Positions 7,330-14,103 of a DNA stretch of 16,923 nt are shown piece after piece. Every line of letters starts with the position of its first letter. Within the stretch, counting starts at the first letter, position 1. The notes beneath the pieces are model-generated. The model was not told the origin of the DNA, searched no databases, and worked only from the letters and a program-made list of their open reading frames with translations. The position numbers and the translations under genes were made by a program. Location of the stretch: positions 1 through 16,923 of the forward strand of contig JANQRM010000131.1 in assembly GCA_028284565.1 (NCBI GenBank), in the 5' to 3' direction. Source of the stretch: Anaerolineae bacterium (GTDB taxonomy: Bacteria > Chloroflexota > Anaerolineae > Aggregatilineales > Phototrophicaceae).

Positions 7330-7851
7330 ATGATGGAAAAACCAAAACGCAAGCGAGACACAACCTCCCGATTAAGGCGCACACTCATCGGTGTGGTGAT
7401 CGTCATGGCGTTGGTGATTGTCCTATTCGTGGGTTTTGGCATATGGATGCGGAATCTATGGACAACCGAAACAGACCTCTCATCAGCCGAAGCTCGGTCA
7501 CAAATTTCATATCAATTTAGTGATGCACTCCTATCCGAAACCACGGATATTCATGGTGTCCGCGTCAGCTATTTCCTAAGTTATGACACCTATCTGACCT
7601 TTCATATTCCAGCTGGAGAAACGGAAAACTTGATTAACTCGATGGACTTACCTTGCGAACTGGAACTCGAATCAAACAATGGGCTGAATATACCCTCCAT
7701 TGCACGCGATTGGTGGCGACCCCAAGATGCGGAAACCTTCCGCGCGGGACAATGTGAAACAACCGGTAGAACACAAGTATTTCACCTCTGGCTCGATGAA
7801 ACTGACCCCGCAACCACCGTTATCTATATGGTCGAAGAATTTAATGATTGA
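7330..7851 (+). CDS. Single-pass membrane protein, WW/two-cysteine paralogue 2, unknown function
   Basis: This 173-residue protein starts 11 bases after the previous stop, so it is almost surely co-transcribed. ATG occurs twice in a row (7330 and 7333); either may be used and no strong ribosome site decides. It opens MMEKPKRKR, nearly the same basic head as paralogue 1, followed by a helix at about 18-40. The outer part keeps EARSQISYQF, a strand TFHIPAGETENLI, Cys109, DWWRP with Trp128-Trp129, Cys142 and a final VIYMVEEF strand. The LP that follows the SAR motif in the other two is lost here (ALLSETTD), so it is the most diverged of the three. Function is unknown. Confidence 0.8.
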   Translation: MMEKPKRKRDTTSRLRRTLIGVVIVMALVIVLFVGFGIWMRNLWTTETDLSSAEARSQISYQFSDALLSETTDIHGVRVSYFLSYDTYLTFHIPAGETENLINSMDLPCELELESNNGLNIPSIARDWWRPQDAETFRAGQCETTGRTQVFHLWLDETDPATTVIYMVEEFND

Positions 7852-7865
7852 ATCGCCCCAGAGTA

Positions 7866-7874
7866 TGCTATATT
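7866..7874 (+). promoter_or_regulatory. Candidate extended -10 promoter before the third WW-paralogue
   Basis: TGC followed by TATATT has the extended -10 shape (TGnTATAAT) and lies in the 57-base gap, about 35 bases before the ATG. The -35 region (TTGAAT at 7848-7853) is at a short 15-bp spacing, so the call is weak. Confidence 0.28.
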
Positions 7875-7908
7875 GAAATGACATTATCCGATTCATGTCA
7901 CAGGCATT

Positions 7909-8388
7909 ATGTCCAAAAACACAGCCAAACCCCGACGCTCCTGCCGTTCTCATCTCATCCGATTGTTTCTCACCGCCGTACTCCTTATCGTTGTAGTCGG
8001 TGGAACTTACTGGTTCTTCACATCTGGCAACCCACCCTCAGCCAGTGGAGATTCCGCGCGTGGGGTGATAGATAATGCGCTTGGCGGTCCCTTGCCCGAT
8101 ACAGCAAACAACATCGAGTACCAACGCTTCGATGACAACACCAAATTGATTCGCTTCCAGCTGTCCCAACGCGAATTCAACACCTTCTTGAACGAATCCG
8201 ATTTCTGCTTCAAATCCCGCATGGACGAAAACTTCAACGCCGTGACTCTGCTCACCTATAGCGACATCCCATGGTGGACACCCGAACAAGCGGAGCGGGT
8301 CATGGGGACACGCTGTGACCAATATCGCATCTCCGTCGACAAAACCGACTCCCAAGCATGGATTATCTACCTCGAAATCGTCGGCTAG
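7909..8388 (+). CDS. Single-pass membrane protein, WW/two-cysteine paralogue 3, unknown function
   Basis: The 159-residue protein has a basic head (AKPRRSCRSH), a helix at about 17-37, then SGDSARGVIDNALGGPLPD, almost the same as paralogue 1. It also has the strand IRFQLSQREFNTFL, Cys100, IPWWTPEQAE with Trp122-Trp123, Cys136 and the closing IIYLEIVG. The WW-x-P-x-x-A-E stretch is shared with paralogue 2, so paralogue 3 bridges the other two. AGG in CACAGG lies a few bases before the ATG. It ends the cassette; the next 162 bases carry a palindromic repeat and then the pseudokinase gene. No function can be assigned, but an outward-facing, disulfide-stabilised domain on a single anchor is a fair inference. 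Confidence 0.8.
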   Translation: MSKNTAKPRRSCRSHLIRLFLTAVLLIVVVGGTYWFFTSGNPPSASGDSARGVIDNALGGPLPDTANNIEYQRFDDNTKLIRFQLSQREFNTFLNESDFCFKSRMDENFNAVTLLTYSDIPWWTPEQAERVMGTRCDQYRISVDKTDSQAWIIYLEIVG

Positions 8389-8454
8389 TGATGTGACTGG
8401 AGGACATAACTAGAATTTGAAAAATTATGTCTCACATTGTCTAGGTTATTGTAG

Positions 8455-8474
8455 GGGCGTGTCATGACGCGCCC
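8455..8474. repeat. Near-perfect 20-bp palindrome, REP-like dispersed element candidate
   Basis: GGGCGTGTCA followed by TGACGCGCCC forms a 10+10 stem with one G-T wobble, preceded by GTAG. It is the only strongly GC-rich block in this AT-rich gap. Its form (GTAGGGGCG... ...CGCCC) is like short palindromes that recur between genes in many bacteria. There is no T run, so it is not an intrinsic terminator. Confidence 0.55.
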
Positions 8475-8518
8475 GTGACACTTTAATCTAAGTCGAACCA
8501 AATTGCTGGCAAACTAAC

Positions 8519-8550
8519 AACAAACAACTATTCACTATAAACTATAACCC
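8519..8550 (+). repeat. G-free leader of the pseudokinase gene, copy A
   Basis: These 32 bases (AACAAACAACTATTCACTAT...) hold no G at all and end directly at the ATG of the pseudokinase. They match bases 9842-9873 at 26 of 32 positions by eye. There is no ribosome binding site, so translation may rely on an unstructured leader. Confidence 0.5.
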
Positions 8551-9843
8551 ATGAACATCCGCATTGCCCTCGCACGCATTCCCCCTGAATATCTCTCCGC
8601 CATCCAAACCAGCATCGAGAAAAACCTCGCACTTCTAAATATCACAGTTCAATTGATGGTTTGGGATGCAGAATCGGTACAAATTACTTCATTTCAGGAT
8701 GTCGATAATCTATTGAACGCCTTAGCAGATTCATCTGAGAAACCAGATTGGTTGATTTTGGATAGAACTCATATAAATGAAGAAGAGGAAATTTCCGATG
8801 ATAATGTGCCGATCCTGAAAATTATCCATCACATCGATTCAAAGCTAGATGCAACAATCGCCTATGAAACTCCGCAAGACTTCGATGAAAAGTTTAGAAC
8901 ATTCTTAAGTCCCGAAGATGAACGTGGATATCATGGATGGGCAGGTACCATTTCACAAATTGTGGGCGGTGACATTCATCCTTGGAGTTATAACTCAGTA
9001 ATTAATCAGCACAATCGTTATCATAAACCAATCTACGATCCTTGGACTGAATGTTATCTGATTGTAGATAAGGATCAAGAAATCTCACTCCAAAATTTCA
9101 AGGTCATAAAATCATTTCGTCACTTTGCTTTTTCACGCCAAGTATTTCATCAACAGTATGAGCGATTCAATCGTGTTGTTATGCAATTAAAGTCTTGTTT
9201 ACATCCCGGAATACCAAAAATCTTAGACAGTTTCTTCGACCCGATGAGTTGTTATATCATTCAAGAATTTACTCATGGGGGAACGTTTCTTCAAGGAATT
9301 GAATGGTTGAAGAAACACAAAGAGAAAGCAATTCCAATCATTTTAGATTGGATGTTACAAGCAAGTGACATTCTACAATATCTTGCTGATCTGCCTGAGC
9401 CTTACTACTTGAGTTTCCTCCGAATAGAAAGCTTTGTCGTTAATTTACAAGGTCAAGTTTGTCTTGTTCACTTTAATGAAAAGCCACGGATTCTCGAAGG
9501 TCGTTGGTATAAAGTACATCCATTTGGTGTCAAGATTGATCCACCACATCATGCCCAAGAAGCCCTTGAGCATAAATTTCCGAGTGAATTAAGTGAGGCA
9601 TCTTCTGTCTTTTGTTTGGGCAGTGTTCTTTCCGGGCTTCTTGACGGACTGGAATACGAAGGTGATTTAAGAATTCACCTTTACCTAAAATTTTCTCTAA
9701 AATTAGATAATCCTAATGTTTCAAAAAACCTAGCAGATGTTATAGAAAAAGCTCGGCAAGTACGTCCCGAAGACCGCTACCAAACTATCGCCGAATTCAA
9801 AGCAGAACTCCAAAATGAACTCGATAATCTGCAAAACCAATAA
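8551..9843 (+). CDS. Protein-kinase-fold pseudokinase with N-terminal domain of unknown type
   Basis: This 430-residue soluble protein has a first part (1-165) I cannot name. From about 180 on it follows a bacterial Ser/Thr kinase: a possible beta-3 Lys187 (FKVIKSF), alpha-C region YERFNRVVMQL, CLHPGIPKILDSFFD, hinge QEFTHGGTF, a C-lobe SSVFCLGSVLSGLL helix and the closing ARQVRPEDRYQTIAEFKAEL. The catalytic parts are gone: the HRD-x-K-x-x-x-N loop reads YLSFLRIESFVV (residues 286-297), DFG reads HFN (307-309), and the alpha-C Glu position looks like Phe. It should not transfer phosphate, and more likely binds a ligand or a partner. A G-free leader replaces the ribosome site. Codons at both ends favour C-ending forms, while the middle is AT-rich (15 of 60 G+C at 9661-9720). 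The neighbour downstream carries a matching leader. Confidence 0.82.
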   Translation: MNIRIALARIPPEYLSAIQTSIEKNLALLNITVQLMVWDAESVQITSFQDVDNLLNALADSSEKPDWLILDRTHINEEEEISDDNVPILKIIHHIDSKLDATIAYETPQDFDEKFRTFLSPEDERGYHGWAGTISQIVGGDIHPWSYNSVINQHNRYHKPIYDPWTECYLIVDKDQEISLQNFKVIKSFRHFAFSRQVFHQQYERFNRVVMQLKSCLHPGIPKILDSFFDPMSCYIIQEFTHGGTFLQGIEWLKKHKEKAIPIILDWMLQASDILQYLADLPEPYYLSFLRIESFVVNLQGQVCLVHFNEKPRILEGRWYKVHPFGVKIDPPHHAQEALEHKFPSELSEASSVFCLGSVLSGLLDGLEYEGDLRIHLYLKFSLKLDNPNVSKNLADVIEKARQVRPEDRYQTIAEFKAELQNELDNLQNQ

Positions 9844-9873
9844 CCAACAACTAATCACTAAGAACTATGACCG
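9842..9873 (+). repeat. Leader of the deoxyribosyltransferase-like gene, copy B
   Basis: AACCAACAACTAATCACTAAGAACTATGACCG matches the pseudokinase leader at 26 of 32 positions. The gene's ATG (9867-9869) lies inside the repeat, where copy A reads ATA. The first two bases overlap the pseudokinase stop codon. Confidence 0.5.
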
Positions 9874-10262
9874 CCTTTATTGCCCTCAGCTTCAATCATC
9901 GCCACGAACTCGCCCCCGTGATTGATACCGTCACCAGCACCCTCGCATCGTTTGATATTGAATCCTTCGCCTTTGTCTATGAATATACCTTCAAGCCCCA
10001 GCATGCCAAACAGATGATGCAAACTTCATTCCGACATATCCGAGAATGTAACTTACTCATTGCCGAAGTCAGTCACAAAGGCATCGGCATTGGCATCGAA
10101 ATCGGCTATGCCACCGCGCTCGGTAAGCCAGTCTATGCTTTTCGTCACTTTACAGCCGAACCCTCCACCACTGTCGAAGGCACTGCTACCCACACCCTCA
10201 TCTACCAAGACACTACCGACCTCGCCCAACAACTCACACGCTTACTCTCTGACACAAAATAA
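9867..10262 (+). CDS. Nucleoside 2-deoxyribosyltransferase / DNPH1-like protein
   Basis: This 131-residue protein has the Rossmann-like layout of the nucleoside deoxyribosyltransferase superfamily. The clearest part is CNLLIAEVSHKGIGIGIEIGYATALGKPVYAF (residues 61-92), with Glu78 at the place of the nucleophilic Glu in DNPH1 (2'-deoxynucleoside 5'-phosphate N-hydrolase) and its kin. The start (TAFIALSFN) lacks the aromatic residue usually found in the first strand, so substrate choice may differ. Family enzymes cleave or swap the N-glycosidic bond of (deoxy)nucleosides or their monophosphates, in salvage or nucleotide clean-up. It follows the pseudokinase by 23 bases and shares its leader sequence, hinting at a functional pair. 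No ribosome site is present. A non-enzymatic ligand-binding role is possible. Fold call is good, reaction uncertain. Confidence 0.72.
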   Translation: MTAFIALSFNHRHELAPVIDTVTSTLASFDIESFAFVYEYTFKPQHAKQMMQTSFRHIRECNLLIAEVSHKGIGIGIEIGYATALGKPVYAFRHFTAEPSTTVEGTATHTLIYQDTTDLAQQLTRLLSDTK

Positions 10263-10275
10263 CCACGTTGGTTAT
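10259..10275 (-). terminator. Possible second terminator hairpin of the YceI-like transcript
   Basis: ATAACCA and TGGTTAT form a perfect 7-bp stem with a 3-base loop, overlapping the stop codon of the + strand gene. On the - strand the stem runs into TTTG, so it may back up the stronger terminator at 10292-10314. Confidence 0.35.
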
Positions 10276-10291
10276 CAACACGATTGGAATC

Positions 10292-10314
10292 AAAAACAGG
10301 AACCTTCGTCCCTG
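10292..10314 (-). terminator. Intrinsic terminator of the YceI-like gene
   Basis: Read on the - strand, CAGGGAC and GTTCCTG pair as a 7-bp stem with one mismatch around the loop GAAG, followed by five T. It begins 31 bases after the stop codon of the YceI-domain gene. Confidence 0.65.
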
Positions 10315-10345
10315 CTTCTGACAATTACTTTATCTCTTAGACGAT

Positions 10346-11221
10346 TTACGCATCAACTTGATCCGCCACAAACTCCAACGTCAAGGTCACATCGTCACTC
10401 ACATTCGCCACGCCCGGCGCATCTGGAATTGAAATCCCCCAATCCGCATACAACACGGTTGTTGTCGCTGTCCCAACCAATCTGGATTCTGATTCAACTG
10501 TCGCAGTCACTGTAAAGGTTACTTCATTCGTTTGCCCAATAATCGTCAAGTTGCCCACTACATCAAAGGTATATTCTTCGCCGATTTCGATGCTATCCGG
10601 TAATCCATTCAAACTGGTTGGTACAAACTCGATGAACTCAAATGCATCCTGTGCCGATAGCAGAATATTAGAGCGCAATGCTCGATTACGGAACTCGTTA
10701 TCCGTCGCCAATGTCCTCGCGTTAATCCGAATCATCCCCACTGTCGAACTCGACGGCGTATCGAAATCAATTACCACATCGCCTGCCACATCAGTCGTTG
10801 TCCCAATCACATCAACTCGACTACCACGCAAATCTTCTTGCATCGCAAAATTGACGGATGATTCTTCTGCGACTATTCGATACAGCACTCGCCCAAGACC
10901 CGCTTCTTCTGGTACAGGTGTCGCTGTTGGTTCTTCCACGACCACAACTTCAGTTGGCTCAATAGCTTCTGCCATCGCCTCAAATGCCCCAACAGTCCCT
11001 TGCAAATCCACCACTTGGATATTCAATTCGGCTATTTGTGTCACCACGTCAAATGCTTGTGTTGCATTCAAAGTCGGAAGCGCATTGACATCTAGTGTTG
11101 GTGCAGTCGTCGTCGAACTCGGCTCGCCACTCCCGCCAACAAACCATGTGAAGCCCAAGATTCCGGCAATCGCACCGACGACCAAACCAACCACCAAACT
11201 AGCTAACATCCGTCCATTCAT
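10346..11221 (-). CDS. Membrane-anchored YceI-domain protein
   Basis: With the start at 11221 (AAGGA 8 bases upstream) the protein has 291 residues; the ATG at 11245 would add eight without a good site. A hydrophobic anchor spans about residues 4-29 (LASLVVGLVVGAIAGILGF). A Thr/Ala-rich and acidic stalk then ends in VEEPTATPVPEEAGL near residue 107, and a YceI domain fills about 111-290. Domain marks are YRIVAEESSVNFA, an INARTLATDNEFRNRAL stretch with SAQDAFEFIEFVPT, and GNLTIIGQTNEVTFTV. YceI domains are extracytoplasmic lipocalin-like barrels that bind long isoprenoid or lipid chains; here it would sit on the outer face of the membrane. It lies 89 bases after the double substrate-binding protein on the same strand, with a 13-base palindrome between them, and has its own terminator. 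Confidence 0.88.
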   Translation of the reverse strand: MNGRMLASLVVGLVVGAIAGILGFTWFVGGSGEPSSTTTAPTLDVNALPTLNATQAFDVVTQIAELNIQVVDLQGTVGAFEAMAEAIEPTEVVVVEEPTATPVPEEAGLGRVLYRIVAEESSVNFAMQEDLRGSRVDVIGTTTDVAGDVVIDFDTPSSSTVGMIRINARTLATDNEFRNRALRSNILLSAQDAFEFIEFVPTSLNGLPDSIEIGEEYTFDVVGNLTIIGQTNEVTFTVTATVESESRLVGTATTTVLYADWGISIPDAPGVANVSDDVTLTLEFVADQVDA

Positions 11222-11257
11222 TGATTTTGTCCTTTTCGTTGTCATATTAAATGAACT

Positions 11258-11270
11258 GTTTCAGTGAAAC
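11258..11270. promoter_or_regulatory. Perfect 13-base palindrome upstream of the YceI-like gene
   Basis: GTTTCA-G-TGAAAC lies in the 89-base gap, 36 bases before the YceI-like start. No T run follows on the - strand, so it is not a terminator. A dimeric regulator site is a reasonable reading. Confidence 0.45.
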
Positions 11271-11310
11271 ATATTGCCAATCAGCATTCAAGCCCAAATT
11301 GCTAATGAAA

Positions 11311-13932
11311 TTATGCACTTGCTGGGTCAACGGATTGTTGACACGCTTGCGCCTGTTGGATGACCGCTTGGAAACCACCTTGTCCTGTTGGTACATCAAT
11401 CTCGGCGATACAAACCAAATAATCTTGCGTAATCTGTTCCGCCAACGCCAATTCGCTGGCTAAATCCACCACTTCGTCCGCAATATATCGCTCGAAAACA
11501 TCCAGCAACCAAGTCGTCATCCCAAAGTTCCCTGTATTGATGTTGTTCGGGAATAACACCGTGTTCGGCTGGCTCATCAAGTCGGCTAATGAGCGATAAA
11601 ATGCCACATTACTTTCACCCTGTGTAATCACTAAATTCGCATTGTTCATGACAGAGTAGCGAACGGGCATTGACTGGAACAAATCCGTAGATTCCTCCAG
11701 AAAGCTGATAAGCCGATAACATGCATCAGGATATTGTGTCGTTGCAATCAGGTAAGCAGTCCCTATCTCAAAGGCAACCGCATTGAATTGATTGCCCTGT
11801 GGAAATGTCACCATACCATCCGTATTATTTTGACCAAAATTCCCACCGGGACCTCCGCCAAATCCAAACGCATTAATGATATTTGAGTATAGTGGAATCA
11901 CGCTATCATCTTGGTTATTACCTCCGCCAAAACCGCCACCTAGACCACCCGTTGCATAATTCAGTAAATCATTCCGCGCCAACCTCAATACCTGCTCAAT
12001 TGCTACCACTGTCGACGGATCAGTGAAGTTCAAAGTAATTGGTTCGGTTCGGGTATCAATCGGCACACCGCCATAAACCGCAATCAAGGACAATAGGGCA
12101 GTTTGACTCGACTGATTGAATTCCAAGGGATATTCATCTTCAGCTAGAATCAACCGTAATTGCCGAAGCGCATCTTCAAACTCAGCAACCGTCCACGTGC
12201 CTTGTGGTAACGGCACACCAGCCTGATTCAAGGCATCCGAATCAAATCGCATGACCAAAGGTGAAATTGTCAAAGGCATAGCCCATGTTTGATTGTTCAA
12301 CTGAACCTGTGACAACACTCCGGGCAAGAAGTCATTGGGGTCAAAAGATGGGTCAGACAATATAAGTGGATCAAGACTGAGAAGCGTATCCAAATCGGTA
12401 TCGGGTACGAGATTAGTTCCGGAATAGAAACAATCGTAGTTGTTAATATTTCCAGCAAATTGATTTTGATTCTCTGCTTCGATATTCACTTTCCCTATCT
12501 GTGGATCGAACTCGGCGAAGGTTGCACCAATTTCTTGCCACTGCTCTTGAAGAGCAAAACCCCCTCGACCACCAAGGACAGCAAAATTCAACTCGATTTC
12601 ACCTTCACCCAAGACACGTTCTGTTGCAGGTGCTTGAACACTTATTTGCGTCGTCTGTGCGCGTGTATCTGCCACTTGCAATCGAGATATCAGCGTATTG
12701 TTGACGTCTTCTAATGCCTGCTGAGCAGTCAATCCATCACTTAACATCAGCTCATAAGCATCCAAAATTCCTTCTGCAAATCGCCATTCCGCAACAGGAA
12801 TCCCTTGAATTAGCGCAGTATCTACCAGTGGTTGCAATTCTTCGGCGATATTTCCTGTCAACAGACCGCCGGGACCGTCGCCCCTACTACCTTGGGTCAA
12901 ATCAGTCCCTTGCACACCGAGTAGAGCAGGCGATGTGCCAATTGAAGCTGTTATGGCATTCGGGTCATTGATGAGATAGCTTATAAGTCGATAAGATGCT
13001 TCAGGGTACAATGTTCCACTACTAATTGCATAACCATTCACATTGAGACCAGCCCGTCCACCCGGCAACAAAACCATCACGCGCTCGGGATCATTCTGAT
13101 TACCTAATGGACCACCGCCACGCCCTTGTTGGGGATTCTCAACTAGCATGGGAATCGTATCAATATCCACACCATCGGTTAAGTCAAATAAACCCTCCAT
13201 GTCCATGTTCATCCATGTCTCAAGGATGACTTCCAGTTCTGGCAGACGCAATTCTGGACTGCTAGGGAAGCTCGCATCGGTATAAACACCTTGTCCCAAC
13301 AAACTCAAGAATAAAGTCGCCAAGTTATTACCTGTCACAACCAGTCCGGGATGTGTGATGTTGCCGTTTGCATCATAAGCAGTTAGGCTCCGAGTGGCAA
13401 ATTCAAGATCAGCGAGTGTCCATACGTCTGTTGGATAAGCAAGCCCAGTTTCATCAAAGGCTTCTGGAATATAGGACAGCACCACAAAATCGGTTGATAT
13501 GGGTAATGCCCATTGACCGCCATCCCATTCATAGGAATGAATCAAGTTGAAATGAAAAAGACTATCATTGAAATTTGCATCACTCAAAGTTAGCGGATAC
13601 AAATCAAGCAAATAACCAGCCCGTGTTGCTTCAGGTGAGAGACTTTCGTCCACAAATAAGACATCTGCTGAGCTAAAATAGGTCGCTAGATTATCTTGAT
13701 ATTCTTCGGCATCATCACTATCCTGCACAGGAATGCCGAAACCCTGATTTGGCACGAGTTGCACCCGAATTCCGGGATTTGCAAGTTCAAATTCATCAAT
13801 CACTGGTTGTAGCAAATCTTCCGCGAAGAACGGGATCGCTAGTTGCAATACCACCTCATCTTGGGCAGATAAAGGAATCGAAACCACTAACAATACGACA
13901 AACATAAGAGCTGATAATTTCATTCGTCTCAT
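11311..13932 (-). CDS. Exported protein with two fused ABC-type substrate-binding domains
   Basis: The ATG at 13932 with AAGGA six bases upstream gives 873 residues, about twice a family-1 extracellular solute-binding protein; a GTG at 13947 is less likely. After a signal peptide ending SIPLSA and no lipobox Cys, two homologous halves follow (about 25-430 and 444-868). Matching pieces sit about 415-425 residues apart: QWALPISTDFVVLSYIPEAF with TWAMPLTISPLVMRFDSDAL, VWTLADLEFA with TWTVAEFEDA, and YPEASYRLISYL with YPDACYRLISFL. Such domains bind sugars or other solutes for ABC importers. The second half alone carries four cysteines (about residues 501, 738, 841, 864) and two Gly/Asn-rich loops (about 662-673 and 690-704). 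No permease or ATPase gene for it is in the window, so it may feed a distant transporter or act as a sensor or scavenger. Confidence 0.9.
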   Translation of the reverse strand: MRRMKLSALMFVVLLVVSIPLSAQDEVVLQLAIPFFAEDLLQPVIDEFELANPGIRVQLVPNQGFGIPVQDSDDAEEYQDNLATYFSSADVLFVDESLSPEATRAGYLLDLYPLTLSDANFNDSLFHFNLIHSYEWDGGQWALPISTDFVVLSYIPEAFDETGLAYPTDVWTLADLEFATRSLTAYDANGNITHPGLVVTGNNLATLFLSLLGQGVYTDASFPSSPELRLPELEVILETWMNMDMEGLFDLTDGVDIDTIPMLVENPQQGRGGGPLGNQNDPERVMVLLPGGRAGLNVNGYAISSGTLYPEASYRLISYLINDPNAITASIGTSPALLGVQGTDLTQGSRGDGPGGLLTGNIAEELQPLVDTALIQGIPVAEWRFAEGILDAYELMLSDGLTAQQALEDVNNTLISRLQVADTRAQTTQISVQAPATERVLGEGEIELNFAVLGGRGGFALQEQWQEIGATFAEFDPQIGKVNIEAENQNQFAGNINNYDCFYSGTNLVPDTDLDTLLSLDPLILSDPSFDPNDFLPGVLSQVQLNNQTWAMPLTISPLVMRFDSDALNQAGVPLPQGTWTVAEFEDALRQLRLILAEDEYPLEFNQSSQTALLSLIAVYGGVPIDTRTEPITLNFTDPSTVVAIEQVLRLARNDLLNYATGGLGGGFGGGNNQDDSVIPLYSNIINAFGFGGGPGGNFGQNNTDGMVTFPQGNQFNAVAFEIGTAYLIATTQYPDACYRLISFLEESTDLFQSMPVRYSVMNNANLVITQGESNVAFYRSLADLMSQPNTVLFPNNINTGNFGMTTWLLDVFERYIADEVVDLASELALAEQITQDYLVCIAEIDVPTGQGGFQAVIQQAQACQQSVDPASA

Positions 13933-13990
13933 CAAATTTCCTTTCACATCTCACCTGTTCACAACAATCTTGGGGAGCATATTGAGGGGT

Positions 13991-14029
13991 TGTAAATATG
14001 GGGTGTGGAAAATGTAAACTTTTTGTAAA
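13991..14029 (-). promoter_or_regulatory. Three helically phased TTTACA repeats upstream of the double substrate-binding gene
   Basis: On the + strand TGTAAA occurs at 13991-13996, 14013-14018 and 14024-14029, at offsets of 22 and 11 bp; the last two extend to TGTAAAC. Spacing by whole helical turns puts all copies on one DNA face, as in activator or repressor arrays. The element ends about 59 bases before the start codon. Confidence 0.4.
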
Positions 14030-14045
14030 CTCCGCAACTTGAATC

Positions 14046-14074
14046 AAAAAACGGGCAAGCAAACGCCCACCCGT
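14046..14074 (-). terminator. Intrinsic terminator of the PsbP-like gene
   Basis: On the - strand ACGGG pairs with CCCGT, with an alternative inner pairing of GGGC with GCCC, and the stem ends in a run of six T (A14046-A14051 on +). It starts 29 bases after the stop codon. It separates this gene from the double substrate-binding gene downstream. Confidence 0.75.
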
Positions 14075-14103
14075 TCTCAATTTCGGTTGATAAATTGCGT
14101 CCC

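Noticed and set aside
8455..8474. GC palindrome as a transcription terminator
   Set aside because: No T run follows on either strand (GTGACAC and CTACAATAACC follow).
10551..11267. Long + strand open frame opposite the YceI-like gene
   Set aside because: It lies wholly antisense to a gene with a clear domain, has no ribosome site and its translation is low-complexity Ser/Thr/Pro.
11258..11270. GTTTCAGTGAAAC as a CRISPR repeat
   Set aside because: The word resembles parts of some CRISPR repeats but occurs once, with no spacers or cas genes.
11311..13932. Double substrate-binding gene as two genes joined by an assembly or frameshift error
   Set aside because: The frame is continuous with no stop, a linker joins the halves, the second half has no signal peptide, and the halves are clearly diverged.
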